Shown here: piece after piece, positions 33,026 through 43,546 of the stretch
Layout: each line of letters opens with the position of its first letter
Position numbering within the stretch: position 1 is the stretch's first letter
Position numbers and translations under genes: made by a program
The notes under the pieces: model-generated
Database searches by the model: none
Seen by the model: only the letters and a program-made list of their open reading frames with translations
Told to the model about the DNA's origin: nothing
Origin: Moniliella sp. 'wahieum'
Taxonomy: Eukaryota; Basidiomycota; Moniliellomycetes; Moniliellales; Moniliellaceae
Direction: 5' to 3'
Assembly: GCA_003971905.1 (NCBI GenBank)
Contig: RSEE01000018.1
Coordinates: forward strand, 310,001 to 374,000
DNA length: 64,000 bases

Positions 33026-35291
33026 ATGCCGCCGCCGGCCGAGAGCGTGGAGGAGCGCGAGGCGCGGCAGGCCAAGATGAGCGCCGCCATGGGGCGCATG
33101 TTCCTCGCCGACCGCGTCGCCAAGCTTGAGCAGCAGACCGCCTCCGCCGGCCCAGCGCCTCCTCGGGCCCCGCGCCTCCCCGCCGTGGTGGCTTTGCGGG
33201 TCGCGGTGGTCTCCCTCCTGGCGGCTTTGCGGGCCGTGGTGGTTTTCATCCTGGCGGATTTGCGGGCCGCGGTGGTTTTCATCCTGGCGGATTTGCCGGC
33301 CGCGGTGGTTTCATCCTGGATTTGCGGGCCGCGGTGGTGGTGGTGGATTTGGGCGAGGTGGCGCGCGAGGGGCGGGGCAGGTGGCCTGGGCGCTCGAGGC
33401 GGCGGTGCGGGTGGCCTGGGTGCTCGAGGCGGTTGGGCTGGTGGCCCGGGCATGGGGCCTGGCCGCGGCGATACATGGCCGCGGTGGCACTCGGCTCCCG
33501 TGCACGGCGGCGAGGAGGCGTCTCCTTTCCCTGCGCGCACATCTCCCGCCTTCGTCCCCCTGCTCCGCCATCCCCACCCCCTCCGCCGGTCACACCTCCG
33601 CCACCGGTGCTTTCAGACTCCGTGATGTCCTCTTCGCCTCGATCGGCTGTCACGCCGATCGATTTGTCTCCACATCCGACACGTCCCCGGTGCTTCCGGC
33701 GGCAGCCCTCCGCCTCCCGTGCTGCCTATGCGACGCATCGAGGGGGCGCGCATCGTGGACGCCAGCGTCCTCGTCTACTCGCTGCGCACGGTTCATGACC
33801 TAGTACAGGCCAAGCGATGGCGGATTGTGGTGCCGCTGGACGCGCTACACACGCTCGACCGGCTCAAGTCGGCGCGGGACCCGCTGGTGACCCATGCGGT
33901 GCGCCGAGCGATGCGGTTCATCGACACTTACCTTGTTTCGGGCGGGGGCGACAAACCTGCCCTGTGAGCCAGCGACCCACCGAACAGGCGAGCTGGGACG
34001 CGGTTCTGGAGCGCTTTGCGAATGATGACCACGAGCGCGTGGAGAGGAAGCGGAAGAGAGCCAGGACGAGGGCAGCTCCTCATCGTCTGCGTTCAGCTCC
34101 GTCTCATCCGCGGCCTCCTCCAGCGCTTCATCCCTCTCCTCCTCGGGCTCAGATTTCTCCTCCTGGGCCGGCTCGTTGCCCGGGGACGCAAGCTTCGATC
34201 CGGAGCAGCTCCCACCTTGGATCAAGGCGACCCTGCGCTGCGCTGCTTTTTACGCCGCCCAAGACGCCCTCCTCTTGGTTGCCCATCCACCGCCCTGGGA
34301 AGCGACCCAGCCTGTCAACGCGCAAGAACTGGAGCCGATCGATGGACATTTGCTCCTGCGTGCTGCCCACCGCGCGGGCCTAACGGTCGAGGTTGCACCC
34401 ACCTCCCAAACCTGGTTGGCTATCGCGCGAGGCCAGCCTCCCTCGTCTGGTCCACACCGCCACCACCACCACCATCACCACCATCATCATCACCATCACC
34501 CTCCTCATCCTCATCCCCATCCTCATTCGCATCCTCGTCCCCCTTCCCCCCCTCCCACCACCCTCCGCACCATCATGCGCGCCACCCTGCCCACCATCCG
34601 CACCACCATTCCCCCCATTCTCATTCGCATTCGCATTCGCATTTTCATTCCCATTCCCATTCCCATTCCCATTCCCAGTCCCAGTCCCTCGACCAGCACC
34701 ATCCGTCACCCGATTCTCACCCCCATGCCCCTTTTCATCATGATCATCACCACGATTCCCCTCGTCGTCCACGCGATGCCATTTCGGGACCGAACTCCAG
34801 CTCGCGCCCCAAGATGGAGAACGTGCGGCGAAGAAAAGCAGGAGACAGAACCGAGAAGCCAAGACGGCACGGTACTGAACCTGGTTCGCAGTTGATGCCG
34901 CAGGAGGCACAGGGGAAGAAGAAGGAGGAGCCGGAGCAAGAGCAAGAGCAAAAGCAGCAGGAGGAGCCTCACAAGGACGTGGAGGATCAGGAGGAGCAGA
35001 AGAAGGAGGCAGGGCGACCCCCCTTACCGCCTACTTTGGCATCCGTTCCGCCCATTTCCGCAGGGCCAGGCTTGCTGGGTGGGATGCCATACAACCCTTT
35101 CCCCGCGCTGGGCGCATCCACGTCCTCCCTGCTTCCTCACACTCGCGCCCTGCAGCTCGAGATGACACAGCGCACGCCGCGTCCGAACAAGAAGCCAATT
35201 TCCCCTCCTTGCCATCGGTCCCGAAGCAAGAAGAACTGCGCTCGGGGGTGCTCCGCGCCGCCATGCCAACACCACGACGCAGGCGGTAATT
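33026..35291 (+). CDS. RGG-repeat, PIN-domain and His-rich protein
   Basis: The ATG at 33026 begins MPPPAESVEEREARQAKMSA with a short coiled-coil-like helix (ADRVAKLEQQ). Next comes a repeat region of GFAGRGGFHPG units, then other RGG/GARGG repeats (33180-33480), an arginine-methylation and RNA-binding type sequence. A PIN-like nuclease fold follows: RIEGARIVDASVLVYSLRTV, RWRIVVPLDALHTLDRLKSA, AVRRAMRFIDTYLV, and after frame repair LPPWIKATLRCAAFYAAQDA, LLLVAHPPPW and LEPIDGHLLLRAAHRAGLTV. Acidic positions of the PIN core (VDAS, LHTLD, PIDGH) are visible. The tail has a His run, His-Ser repeats and a Glu/Gln/Lys-rich stretch, ending at 35289-35291. EST1/SMG6-like or Swt1-like roles in RNA cleavage are possible, not shown. 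Confidence 0.65.
33188..33345 (+). repeat. 33-bp coding repeat (GFHPGGFAGRG)
   Basis: Four to five imperfect 33-bp units encode an 11-residue RGG-type repeat. The TTT near 33308 should be TTTT by comparison with the neighbouring units. This is direct internal evidence for a one-base deletion in a homopolymer. Confidence 0.9.
34450..34690 (+). repeat. CAC/CAT trinucleotide and CCCATT hexamer repeats
   Basis: A (CAC/CAT)n block (34458-34500) is followed by CATTCG and CATTCC hexamers (34617-34680). In the plus frames they encode poly-His and His-Ser repeats of the PIN-domain protein tail. Confidence 0.85.
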
Positions 35292-35455
35292 GATTGGTTG
35301 GGTTGCTGGGAGCACACAAGTGAGCGTAGCTTGAAAGGGGTAGAGAGGAAGGAGAGCAGCAGTGGGCAGCTACGTAGATGCACGCTACCGCAATAAGCAA
35401 ACTGTACATGCACACACAAACATACATATGCAGGGGGATTACTACGAGAATGTTC

Positions 35456-35955
35456 CTAACCAGCACGAAAAAGACCGCCTGGACCGGGCCAGAAGACGCG
35501 TCCACCATTGTGGTACGATAGCCGAGACGGGATCCGGGTGGCTTCGCTTCCCGGTCCCTCGCGTCCGCGCTGACGAATTATTCCCAGCCAAACTGATGCA
35601 GGCAACGTGCAAACCCAGTGGGATCCCCCTCGACCGTCGCAAACAGCCGTTCCACCCCATCCGAGGCAAGTGCGGATGCGCCGAGAGGACGGCCAAGAAC
35701 CGCGGATCTGTTGCCGTGCCCGCCGCGCACTCATCTCGGGCCCCATCCAATACGCCACATGCCTGCGCGCCAGACCATAGTCGTGCTGCAAAGCGCGGAT
35801 TTGGGCAGAAGAAACGCGGCGTGCGCCTCGGAGCGGGCCATGCTGTGCCGCCCCGTCGCACGGGAATGGGAACGAGAATGAGAACGGGTCGAACGCGAAC
35901 GCGAATGTGAATGCGAGCGTTCGCTCCCGGTCCGCACCGAACCAGAAGGAGACAT
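35456..35955 (-). CDS. probable exon(s), unrecognised, minus strand
   Basis: A Ser/Arg/His-rich start (MSPSGSVRTGSERSHSHSRS) leads, after a one-base correction, into QHDYGLARRHVAYWMGPEMS and ARRARQQIRGSWPSSRRIR, which is non-repetitive and protein-like. It could be the 3' end of the large minus-strand gene to its right or a small separate gene. Family unknown. Confidence 0.35.
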
Positions 35956-36010
35956 CAGAGACGATTGCCTAGCCGTTTCCTGGGTGGCCTAGCCGCCGTC
36001 CCATGACCCG

Positions 36011-37639
36011 TCAAGCGATCTCCGTCTCTTTTGATCGCCTCCTCTTGGTCTTGGTATTGGCCATGTTCTTGCTCTTCGTCGTCTTCTTTTGCCCTCCTCC
36101 TCTTCTGACGCCATTCGCTCCCGCGTTTTCGCCTTCGATCCTGGGCTGAGTTTGGTCCTGGGCCGCATGGTGCGCGGACGCGTTCGAGCGAGAGCGCGCG
36201 GTGTGGGTCTCCGTGCGTGCTGACGCGGGCGTGGGTACCTCCTCCACGGTTTGTAGCTGGGAAGGAGGGGAGTGGAACGCATGGTAGGCCAACGAGGCCT
36301 CAGCTTCCAGTGTATCCACCATCCGGGGCAGCGGGGGCAAACTCCACTGGGTCTCGGACTGGGCGCCATCGTCGGGCATCTGGCTGGGGCGGCGCTTCTT
36401 CGTATTGGCCCTTGCGTCCGGGTAGGCATCGTGTTAGGAGGCAGGTCGAACGAGCCATCTTGCCCACTGTCTTGCCTTGGGCTGTCCTGTGTCTCCTCCC
36501 TGCTCTCGGCTCGCTCTGGACGCTCCCCTCGGGTGCTCGCTCCGGTGCTTTCTCGGGTGCGTTCGCGGGTACCGGTGCCGGCTCCCACCCCTCCCCACGC
36601 GCAGATCCCTGCGTAGTGGGAAGCTGACCCACCGACTCATCCACAGTCTGTGCCTGGGAATGTGCCTGGGAATGTGTGTGTGCCCCCAAATACGCCAAGT
36701 CCGACGAAGTAGGTCCACGGCGGAGCTCGACGGGTCGGACGTAACCGGGGCCAGGAAGGTCGGCCCGCCGGAAGCAGGCGGCAGCACGGCGGTAGAGGGT
36801 GGGGGATGGGAGGACCAGGACAGCCGTGACTCGGTTTCGAGCGATGCGGGCAGGTGGGAGAAGAGCGACTGGGTCGCGGACCGATACGGTACGAAGGGGT
36901 ATGAGACATGGAGCGGGCCGAAGGAGATGGGCGGGGGGAGGGAGAGGCTGGCTGGGCGGGTGGGGCCGCGGCGGTTGGGGGGGTGGGGTAGTGCCGGGCC
37001 CGGTCTCCTGCAGCTGGTCGACCACGGCTGAGGCAGAACGCCGTCCAGGAGCAGACGCAGCGGGGAAAGGCGTGGGCGCAGGAGGGAGGGCGTCGTCGCC
37101 CAGCGCACTTGGGCCTCTCCCTGCTGTCTTCGTCGTCCTCGGATTGTTCTGGAGACATGGAAATCGGAGCGAAGGCGAACGAACGTACCGCCTGCGCACC
37201 TCGTGCTCCTGTTCTGTTCTGCCTCGCTGGTGGTCGAGCGGCTCCTCATTCGACTCGTTCACTTTCGATTCGCTGTTGCCCGTGCGCGCCTCTTCCTCAC
37301 GCCGTCGTCTGTCTGCAGGGGAGGAGGGCGGGGTCGTTTGGGCCCTCCGCCTGGTGGATTCGTCCGTCCAAACCGACGCGATTCCCTCCTCGCCGTGCCT
37401 TGGCCAAAAGGGCATTTGGCTCTGGCTATCGAGTGGGTTGAAGGAGGGGACGGGAGCGTCTCCATGCGCAGGTTGCAGTTAGGGAGAAGTGTATGGGGTT
37501 CTCGGCGGTCTCGGTTGTGGTTGGTGTTGGTGGTTGTGGTTGCGGCTGCGGCTGCGTTTGTGTTTGGGTCCAAGGCCACGTTCAAGCTCGATGCAGGCCT
37601 CGCCTCTGCGGCCTCGCCGCCCCGTTCGAGGTTTTGCAC
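36011..37639 (-). CDS. unrecognised Pro/Ser/Lys-rich protein segment
   Basis: Frames on the minus strand carry HAVQNLERGGEAAEARPASS at the right, then AKCPFGQGTARRESRRFGRT, a long Pro/Ser region, HTHSQAHSQAQTVDESVGQL, and at the left QWSLPPLPRMVDTLEAEASL plus a lysine-rich end KNMANTKTKRRRSKETEIA stopping at 36011. No domain is recognised. The coding frame of the Myb-like gene to the right appears to run into this region after corrections near 37700, so it is probably the C-terminal part of that gene. Confidence 0.4.
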
Positions 37640-37741
37640 TGCGTGGGCACGCAGTTCCTGGTCAACGTCATTCGCCCTGGGAGCCAGGACAGTGGTGGTT
37701 CGGTCTCGGGTGCCTCAGAGAGGGACGAGCTGGATGCCGAG

Positions 37742-39423
37742 CTAGGTAGAGAGATGATCTGGACGGACTGTCGTCCGGCCCAGATTCAGCAACTGCGCCC
37801 AACGAGGCCCCGGGCCCCGTAGCGTTCCGAGCACGCGGCCAGGGTTCGAACCGTAGCGGTTGGGGCGATCGGGACGGCACGTCAGCTTCCAGGCTTGGAA
37901 GTCCAGGTTGGCTATGACCAAAGTAGGACGGCTCGGTGACCGACTCGGTTCTCCGACGCACCCGCCGTTCCGACCAAGGTGCCGGCCTGTCGGTGCCCCT
38001 GGGAGCGGGCGGGCCGTGACCCCCGAAGGCGAAGATAATGTCTGGGTAGGACCGGCGAGGGAAGATTGCGTGGGTCGCATTTGGCTCCAACTTGGGGGTT
38101 GTGGCCGAGACTGAGAGTTAGGCCGAGGGCGGGGCGGGGCGAGCGCCGCAGAGCCAGAGGACATGTGGACGGTTTGGGTCGGGCCACTGGGGAGAAAGGG
38201 TTGGGTGGGGATGGAAGCTGTGACTCGACGTGGAGATCGAGGGTTAGGGTGGGGTGGAGGCTGAGGCTGAGATTGATGCGGTGATACGCGTGGGGGTGGT
38301 AGTGGTGACGGGGACGCGTCCCGCGGTGGATGCGGAGAGGAGGGGAGGAAATTTTCGCCAGTAACGGACTGGGTGCCTGGGCTGATACCCGTCCCTTCCC
38401 CTGCTCCTTTCTCTGCTCCTTCTCCACTTCATCTTCTTCCAATTCGTCCACCTCTTCCTCGTCCTTGTTTTCCATGCCCTCTTCGTCCTCCGCTTCTTCC
38501 TCTTCCTCCTCGTCCTCCGAGGCAGTCGAGAGGGTACGGAAGTGCAAAGCAAGTTCGGTATAGATGGCTGGGTGGTGCTCGTAATGCATCCTCCATTCCT
38601 CGGGGGTGGGGCCGTCGGAACCTAAGGAAAAGGGGTCAGCCGTGCAAAACGATATAGGGATTGCAGGGCGGACAAGGAATACGTACCAATTCTGCTAGCT
38701 CGATGAAGAACCGATCAGGAGGAGCGAGCGGAGCGAGCGACAGCCGCGCCCCCGATGGGGTGGTCGATGCGCCGGATGAGGGGAGAGGACGATGGAGCTG
38801 AACGACATCGTCGGGAATGAGGTGGGAGAGCATGGCGGCCAATTGGTTCTGCATGTCGGGCGAAAGCACGAGCTGGGCCCTTGCTGCCCCTGGAGGACTG
38901 GAATGCTGCGGAGGACCAGATGGCGGGGCGCAGGTGTAAGCGAGTGGGCGGGGCCTGTGCTTCCACCGTTTTCCCTCTCGACCTCCGCGGGCAGGGGAAA
39001 GAAGCGGTGGTTGTGGCGGTTCATCCGGGTTCGGGACGAGGAGTCGGAGCAGCAACATCAGGCGGAGCAGCAACATCAGCAGGAGCAGGATTCGGATTGG
39101 GCTGGGCAGAGGAGCGGAGGCGATTGACGCGGTAGCGGAGGTTGAGGCCGCGGTCGAGATTGTCGCGGATAAAGGACTGGTAGGAGGCCGGCGTGTGGCG
39201 CGGGTTAATCGTATGGAGCATCTTAGCCGCCGCTAGGCCGCCCCAGGGGGTGCTGATGCCGGCCAGGCCATTGACGATGTACTGCTGGTCGTGCTGGGTA
39301 AAGGCAAGGCGCCTGGCGTGATGCGCACGTCAGCCACCAGCGCCGCACACGAGGATGGAGGGGGGATACGCACTGTGTCGAGCGGGCATTCGTGGTGCCG
39401 GGCGTGGGCCCGCTGCGGGACAT
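37742..39423 (-). CDS. Rap1-like Myb-domain protein, N-terminal part
   Basis: The ATG at 39421-39423 begins MSRSGPTPGTTNARSTQ, and a 61-nt intron (39313-39373, GTGCGT...CGCCAG) joins it to RLAFTQHDQQYIVNGLAGIS, TPWGGLAAAKMLHTINPRHT and PASYQSFIRDNLDRGLNLRY. An FTxxD start, LAxxxxxxNPRHT and a SYQSFIRDNL third helix resemble the Rap1-type Myb fold. A second partial copy may be PTPEEWRMHYEHHPAIYTEL (about 38590), followed by a long Glu/Asp run (EDEEEEEEAEDEEG) and a Pro/Ser region with DFQAWK. The Rap1-like reading is inference from motif pattern; a telomere role is not shown. The gene probably continues leftward. Confidence 0.5.
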
Positions 39424-39637
39424 GATCCCTGGCTGGATGCGCGCGGCAGCGGCGGAGACGGTGGAGAAGAAGCGCGGGAGAAGGCGTCGACGGACAAATG
39501 ACAGTTGCGCGCGTGGTAGAACTCCGTGGACGGGTCGCGTCGCAACCCTAGCATCCATTTTCTGGCGATTACTTCAGCAGATGCTCTTGCTGGTGCTGAA
39601 GATCGCCATGTACACTTTCCCCTCGGTCATTCACCTC

Positions 39638-39720
39638 GCCTCTTTGGCTCAGTGGTAAAGCATCTCACTAGTACCATGTGCTGGATGAGAAGATCGGTCG
39701 TTCGATTCGGCCAAGAGGCA
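39638..39720 (+). tRNA. tRNA-Thr(AGT) with intron
   Basis: The acceptor GCCTCTT pairs perfectly with AAGAGGC. The D arm is GGCTC...AAAGC-like around AGTGGTA. The anticodon stem TCTCA/TGAGA holds CTAGTA with anticodon AGT. An 11-nt intron (CCATGTGCTGG) follows position 37. The T arm is GGTCG-TTCGATT-CGGCC and the discriminator is A. The CTAGTA loop is typical for tRNA-Thr. Confidence 0.88.
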
Positions 39721-39725
39721 ATTTC

Positions 39726-39731
39726 TTTTTT
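39726..39731 (+). terminator. Pol III T6 terminator of tRNA-Thr
   Basis: Six T residues begin five bases after the discriminator base of the tRNA-Thr gene, a standard RNA polymerase III stop. Confidence 0.75.
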
Positions 39732-39792
39732 GCAGGTAGTTCGCCTAGCATTCCCCTCTCTATCCATCCTCAAAACAGGTACGCACTCGTCC

Positions 39793-39810
39793 TGACATGT
39801 GACATGTGAC
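39793..39810. repeat. TGACATGTG tandem pair
   Basis: Two tandem TGACATGTG units 70 bp downstream of tRNA-Thr. Longer or related arrays occur at 43508, 25795 and 58211. Confidence 0.85.
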
Positions 39811-39878
39811 AAGAGACGATGTCGCTGATGTCAGTGACATGGCATGGACCTAATCGATATCAATCAAGTACTGAGATC

Positions 39879-39897
39879 AGTACTCAGTCTGAGTACT
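39879..39897. repeat. 19-nt palindrome with CTCAGTCTGAG core
   Basis: AGTACTCAGTCTGAGTACT has perfect 9-nt inverted arms around a central T. The same CTCAG-T-CTGAG core recurs in a second palindrome at 63901-63915. Confidence 0.9.
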
Positions 39898-41702
39898 AAA
39901 TTAATTCGAGTATCGAGACGGAGCCATGTGCCTACAGTATCTTGTGGATAGCACAGGATAGCACCCATGTGGAAATGTGATGGGTTTTCTGACCAAGCAG
40001 GATTTTGCACATCAACGTTTCACGTTTCACACTGAATCCAATCGCTGATGCATGATGATACTAGGCATCTCAGATCGGTGGCTCTATAGTTGTGGGTTTT
40101 GCGATGTGGTACACCAGTTCGAACCGCTAGTAGTACTTCGCAACGGCCGGGTACACGCTGTACTCACTCGGCCCGATTGTGAAGTGCTGATGTGATTGGT
40201 GTGATGCGGAGCTGCGGGTGCTATCGGGCAGGGGGCATGTGCTCAGTATGCCAAAGAAAAAGACGGATTGTGGGGCCTCTCCAAGATTTAAGATGACAAT
40301 GAAAAGATGGATGTCATCTATGTGTAGTGTTGAACTCGAGTACTCAGTGTTGCTGATGAGAGTTGTTGAGTACGTTGAGTAGTGACTACCAGATAACCGG
40401 AGCCTGTGTGGGGTAGGGGTGGGGCGCAAAGAGAGGAAGGCGGGGACGTAGGCTGAGAGAGCAAAGCGGGGGCGCGACGAGAGTAGGAAGGCGGGGACGA
40501 GGTTGAGATCTGCGTGAGCAAAGCGGGGCGCGAGGCTCTGGGTGGCGGCGGGGATGCTGTGGGGCGAGCGACCTAGCTGCGTTAATTAGCAAGCGTTGCT
40601 ATGAATATTGAATGGACAACAAAATATTCAACGCGCAGGTCTCCACGAACCACACACAGCCGACCAACACAGGTGGAGTTCAAGTTGAACGCTGAAGTTC
40701 AGCGCTAGCTGGTCACTTTGAGATCTGATCGATGATCGACCTAATCGAAGAACCCTGATCGAATGATCGATGATCGTCGATCGCACCAGCTGCACGTTGA
40801 GTACGTTGAACGGAAACGCTAAACTCCACCGAGGAGGGGAGGGTGTGCGGGGTGGAAGAGGAACCAGGCACTGGCTGGCTCAATCCTCCTGGCCAAGCCC
40901 AGGCAGGCGCGTGGCTGTGGCATGTTTGCGCTGCTCGCCTAGAAGGGGAGCGTTCTAGCCGCCGCTCACGGAAAAAGAGATGGCTGGATGGAGGGCCGCT
41001 TTGCTATCGCAGATAGCCAGCAGTCACGCGTCACGTGCGCTGCCCGCCCCGCTCGTCCCGTGTCCCGCGTGGGCGTCAGCGTCGCTATCTCTAGTGAAGC
41101 GCGTGAAGTGACTAGCCACTTGGCGGCTGGGAGCGTCCAGTGCGTCTGTCAGTGCTTCTGATTTTTTTTGCGCCGCCAGAAAACCGTGGCGGCGGCATTG
41201 AATATTCAGTTTCAGTGTCGGTGGGTATTTACTCAGGCAGCGCACACGGGCACAGGCGCAGTGTCCATGCGCCGCTGAGGCCAGCTCGGGGGGCGCACAG
41301 GGGCAGTCACGCCGCGTGCGCTGCCCCGCCTGTCGGCCGCCTTTCACCCAAATCCAAACGGCCCGACCCGCCCGGGCATGTCAGTGCTCAGTAGGCCGCC
41401 GCCACCCGTCCCAGCCGCTGCCCCCGTGCCCCGCGCCGCACCGAGGTGGATGCGTGATGGGATGGGCGCGGGGGCACACTGCGCCCGGTGGGCGACGGGT
41501 GAGGCGATGATGCTTTCAGAACACCGCGCAGGCGCTTCTCCCGTTCTGCGTTCTGGGCGCGGCGCTGCCAAGCCAGCACAGGAGCACTCGCTCGGGTGTC
41601 TCGCCCACCCCGGCTGCGCCGTGCGCCGACAGCACACACACCTCACAGCCAGCCCCCTTCTTCGCCCCCGCGTCCACGCCATCCTGGCCCTGAGCCTGAG
41701 AT

Positions 41703-41732
41703 CCAATGGCCCCCCGCCCGTCCCTTTTATAC
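41703..41732 (+). promoter_or_regulatory. CCAAT and TATA-like elements of desaturase gene
   Basis: CCAAT at 41703-41707 and TTTTATAC at 41725-41732 lie 64-93 bp upstream of the desaturase ATG. Their spacing fits a core promoter; function is inferred. Confidence 0.5.
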
Positions 41733-41795
41733 CCCCGCCTTCCCCGCCAGGGCCACACCCCGCCCCGCCTCCTCCCCCCTCCCTCCCTCCCTCCC

Positions 41796-41837
41796 ATGGC
41801 CTCCCTCCACGTGACAGCGCCACCCAGCGCAAGGCTC

Positions 41838-41868
<31 letters not shown>

Positions 41869-43356
41869 AGAGAAGCCCCGGCCAAGCCCACCACCTTCTC
41901 CCGCAAGCACGCTCAGCGTTACGACCCCGCCCAGCTGCCCCAGGTACCTATCCCCGACTTTTCCGTCAAGGACCTGCTCACCGCCATCCCACACTGCTAT
42001 GAGCGCAGCGCGCTCCACTCCAGTCTCTATGTGCTGCAAGACATCGTCTTCATGTCGGCCGCCTTCTACGCCGCCACCTACATTGACCCCTTGGTCGCCT
42101 CGCTCGACTTGACCCACTCGCCCATCCCGGCCAGCTGGCTCTCGCCCTCCACCCAAGCACGCCTTCTCACCTGGGCCCTGTTTGGGCTGTACCAAGTGTT
42201 CCAGGGTTTGGTGTTTACCGGGATCTGGGTCAACGCCCACGAATGCGGCCACCAAGCCTTTAGCACTTCCAAAATCAACAACTCGGTCGGCTTTGTCTTG
42301 CACCTTTCCTCCTGGTTCCTTACCATGCCTGGCGCATCTCCCACGCGCGCCACCATGCTGCCACGGGCCACATGACGCGCGACGAGGTCTTTGTCCCTCG
42401 CACGCGCGAACGTCGTGGTTTCCTCCCGCTCCGCCCTGCGTTGCCCGCCGACACGGATGCGAGCGAGGTGGATGAGTTTTTGAAAACGCCTGTCGACAGC
42501 GCGGCCGCGACCGAGGCAGTGGTACCAAACTACCGAGAGCGCGTTGACCTGGGGCCAGTGGATCACGAGACGTTGGAGGATGCGCCGATTTATGCGCTGG
42601 TGATGCTCGTGTTGCAACAACTGTTTGGCTGGCAACTGTACCTGATCAAGAACGCTTCTGGCCAGCTTCACTACCCCAAGGGCACCAACCATTTCAACCC
42701 CAACAGCGTCATCTTTGATGCGCGTCACAAGTGGCAGATCATTGCGTCGGACATCGGGATTGCCGTGATGATTGGTGTGCTGGTCGCAGCTTCGTGGATT
42801 GCGCCCCATGGGTTCTGGGACGTGGCGCGGTACTACTTGATCCCGTATGCGTGGTGCAACCATTGGTTGGTGATGATCACCTACCTCCAGCACACCGACG
42901 CCCAACGCCTCACTACCACGCGGAGGAATGGACGTTCCCGCGGGTGCGCTGTCGACTGTCGACCGCGAGTGGCTCTGGCCCATCGGCCCGCTCTTCTTCC
43001 ACGGCATTGCTGAGACGCATGTTGCGCACCACATCCACTCCAAGATCCCGCACTACCATGCGTGGGAGGCAACGGAGGCACTCAAGCAAAAGCTCGGCCC
43101 CTACTATGTCCACTCGGACCAGAATGTCTTCCGATCTCTCTGGACCAACTACACCAGCTGCCGCTTTGTCGACCTGGCAGACCCCATTGCGTTTTACCGC
43201 AACTCGTGGGGGGTGCCCACGGCGACACCAGTCAAGAGGACCAGCGAGGAGACATCCGACTCGGGTGTTCACCCTGGACTAGACGCGGACGGGACAGACG
43301 GGATGGGAGTGGAGTGGAGCGGATTGGATTGGATTGCACCCAGGAGACATTTGTGA
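41796..43356 (+). CDS. delta-12-type fatty acid desaturase
   Basis: The ATG at 41796 begins MASLHVTAPPSA. After frame repair the protein reads YDPAQLPQVPIPDFSVKDLL, TAIPHCYERSALHSSLYVLQ, a hydrophobic DIVFMSAAFYAATYIDP, then the three histidine boxes: HECGHQAF (42239), HARHHAATGHM (42340) and HVAHHIHSKIPHYHA (43024). Hydrophobic segments around 42180 and 42740-42900 match the two membrane hairpins of ER front-facing desaturases. HECGH as first box is typical of delta-12 (oleate) enzymes. The end is at TGA 43354-43356, about 510 residues. Three C/G runs need one more base (42303, 42901-42903, 42942-42944). It likely makes linoleate from oleate on phospholipids using cytochrome b5. Delta-12 versus delta-15 cannot be decided from sequence alone. 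Confidence 0.9.
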
Positions 43357-43507
43357 GAAGGCTGGCCGCCACCAGCAGGGCGATTGGGATAGCATGCAAC
43401 AGAGGACGATAGGGTTGCCCTATGTAGCTTGGATCTTCCAAACCCGGCGGAAGAACTGAATCTGGGTCAGCTTTAAAATTTAAACTAACCTAGGAGGTGG
43501 CTGCTGG

Positions 43508-43546
43508 GACATGTGACATGTGACATGTGACATGTGGCATGTGACC
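43508..43546. repeat. ACATGTG tandem array
   Basis: Four tandem ACATGTG units plus one ATGTGGC variant. Each unit contains the palindrome ACATGT and overlaps the CACATG-type E-box. Confidence 0.95.

Larger units (their letters stand above)
39732..41795. other. gene-poor, AT-richer region with repeats
   Basis: About 2 kb without a supported gene. The left half is clearly AT-richer than the coding DNA around it. It contains a TGACATGTG pair, GAGTACT clusters (39867-39897, 40335-40385) and GATCGATGATCG-type motifs (40725-40785). The right end is the desaturase promoter. Confidence 0.6.

Noticed and set aside
37840-37860. GGTTCGAACC resembling a tRNA B-box
   Set aside because: It lies inside minus-strand coding sequence and no cloverleaf can be drawn around it.
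40065-40130. tRNA-like sequence (TGGCTCTATAGTTG ... CAGTTCGAACC)
   Set aside because: It has a B-box-like GTTCGAAC but no pairing acceptor stem and a mismatched T arm. At best it is a decayed tRNA, so it is not called.
499-43356. Widespread pseudogenisation or programmed frameshifting as cause of broken frames
   Set aside because: The changes hit essential genes, always remove bases from homopolymers, show no common slippery sequence, and one is proven by comparison of adjacent repeat units in the RGG gene.
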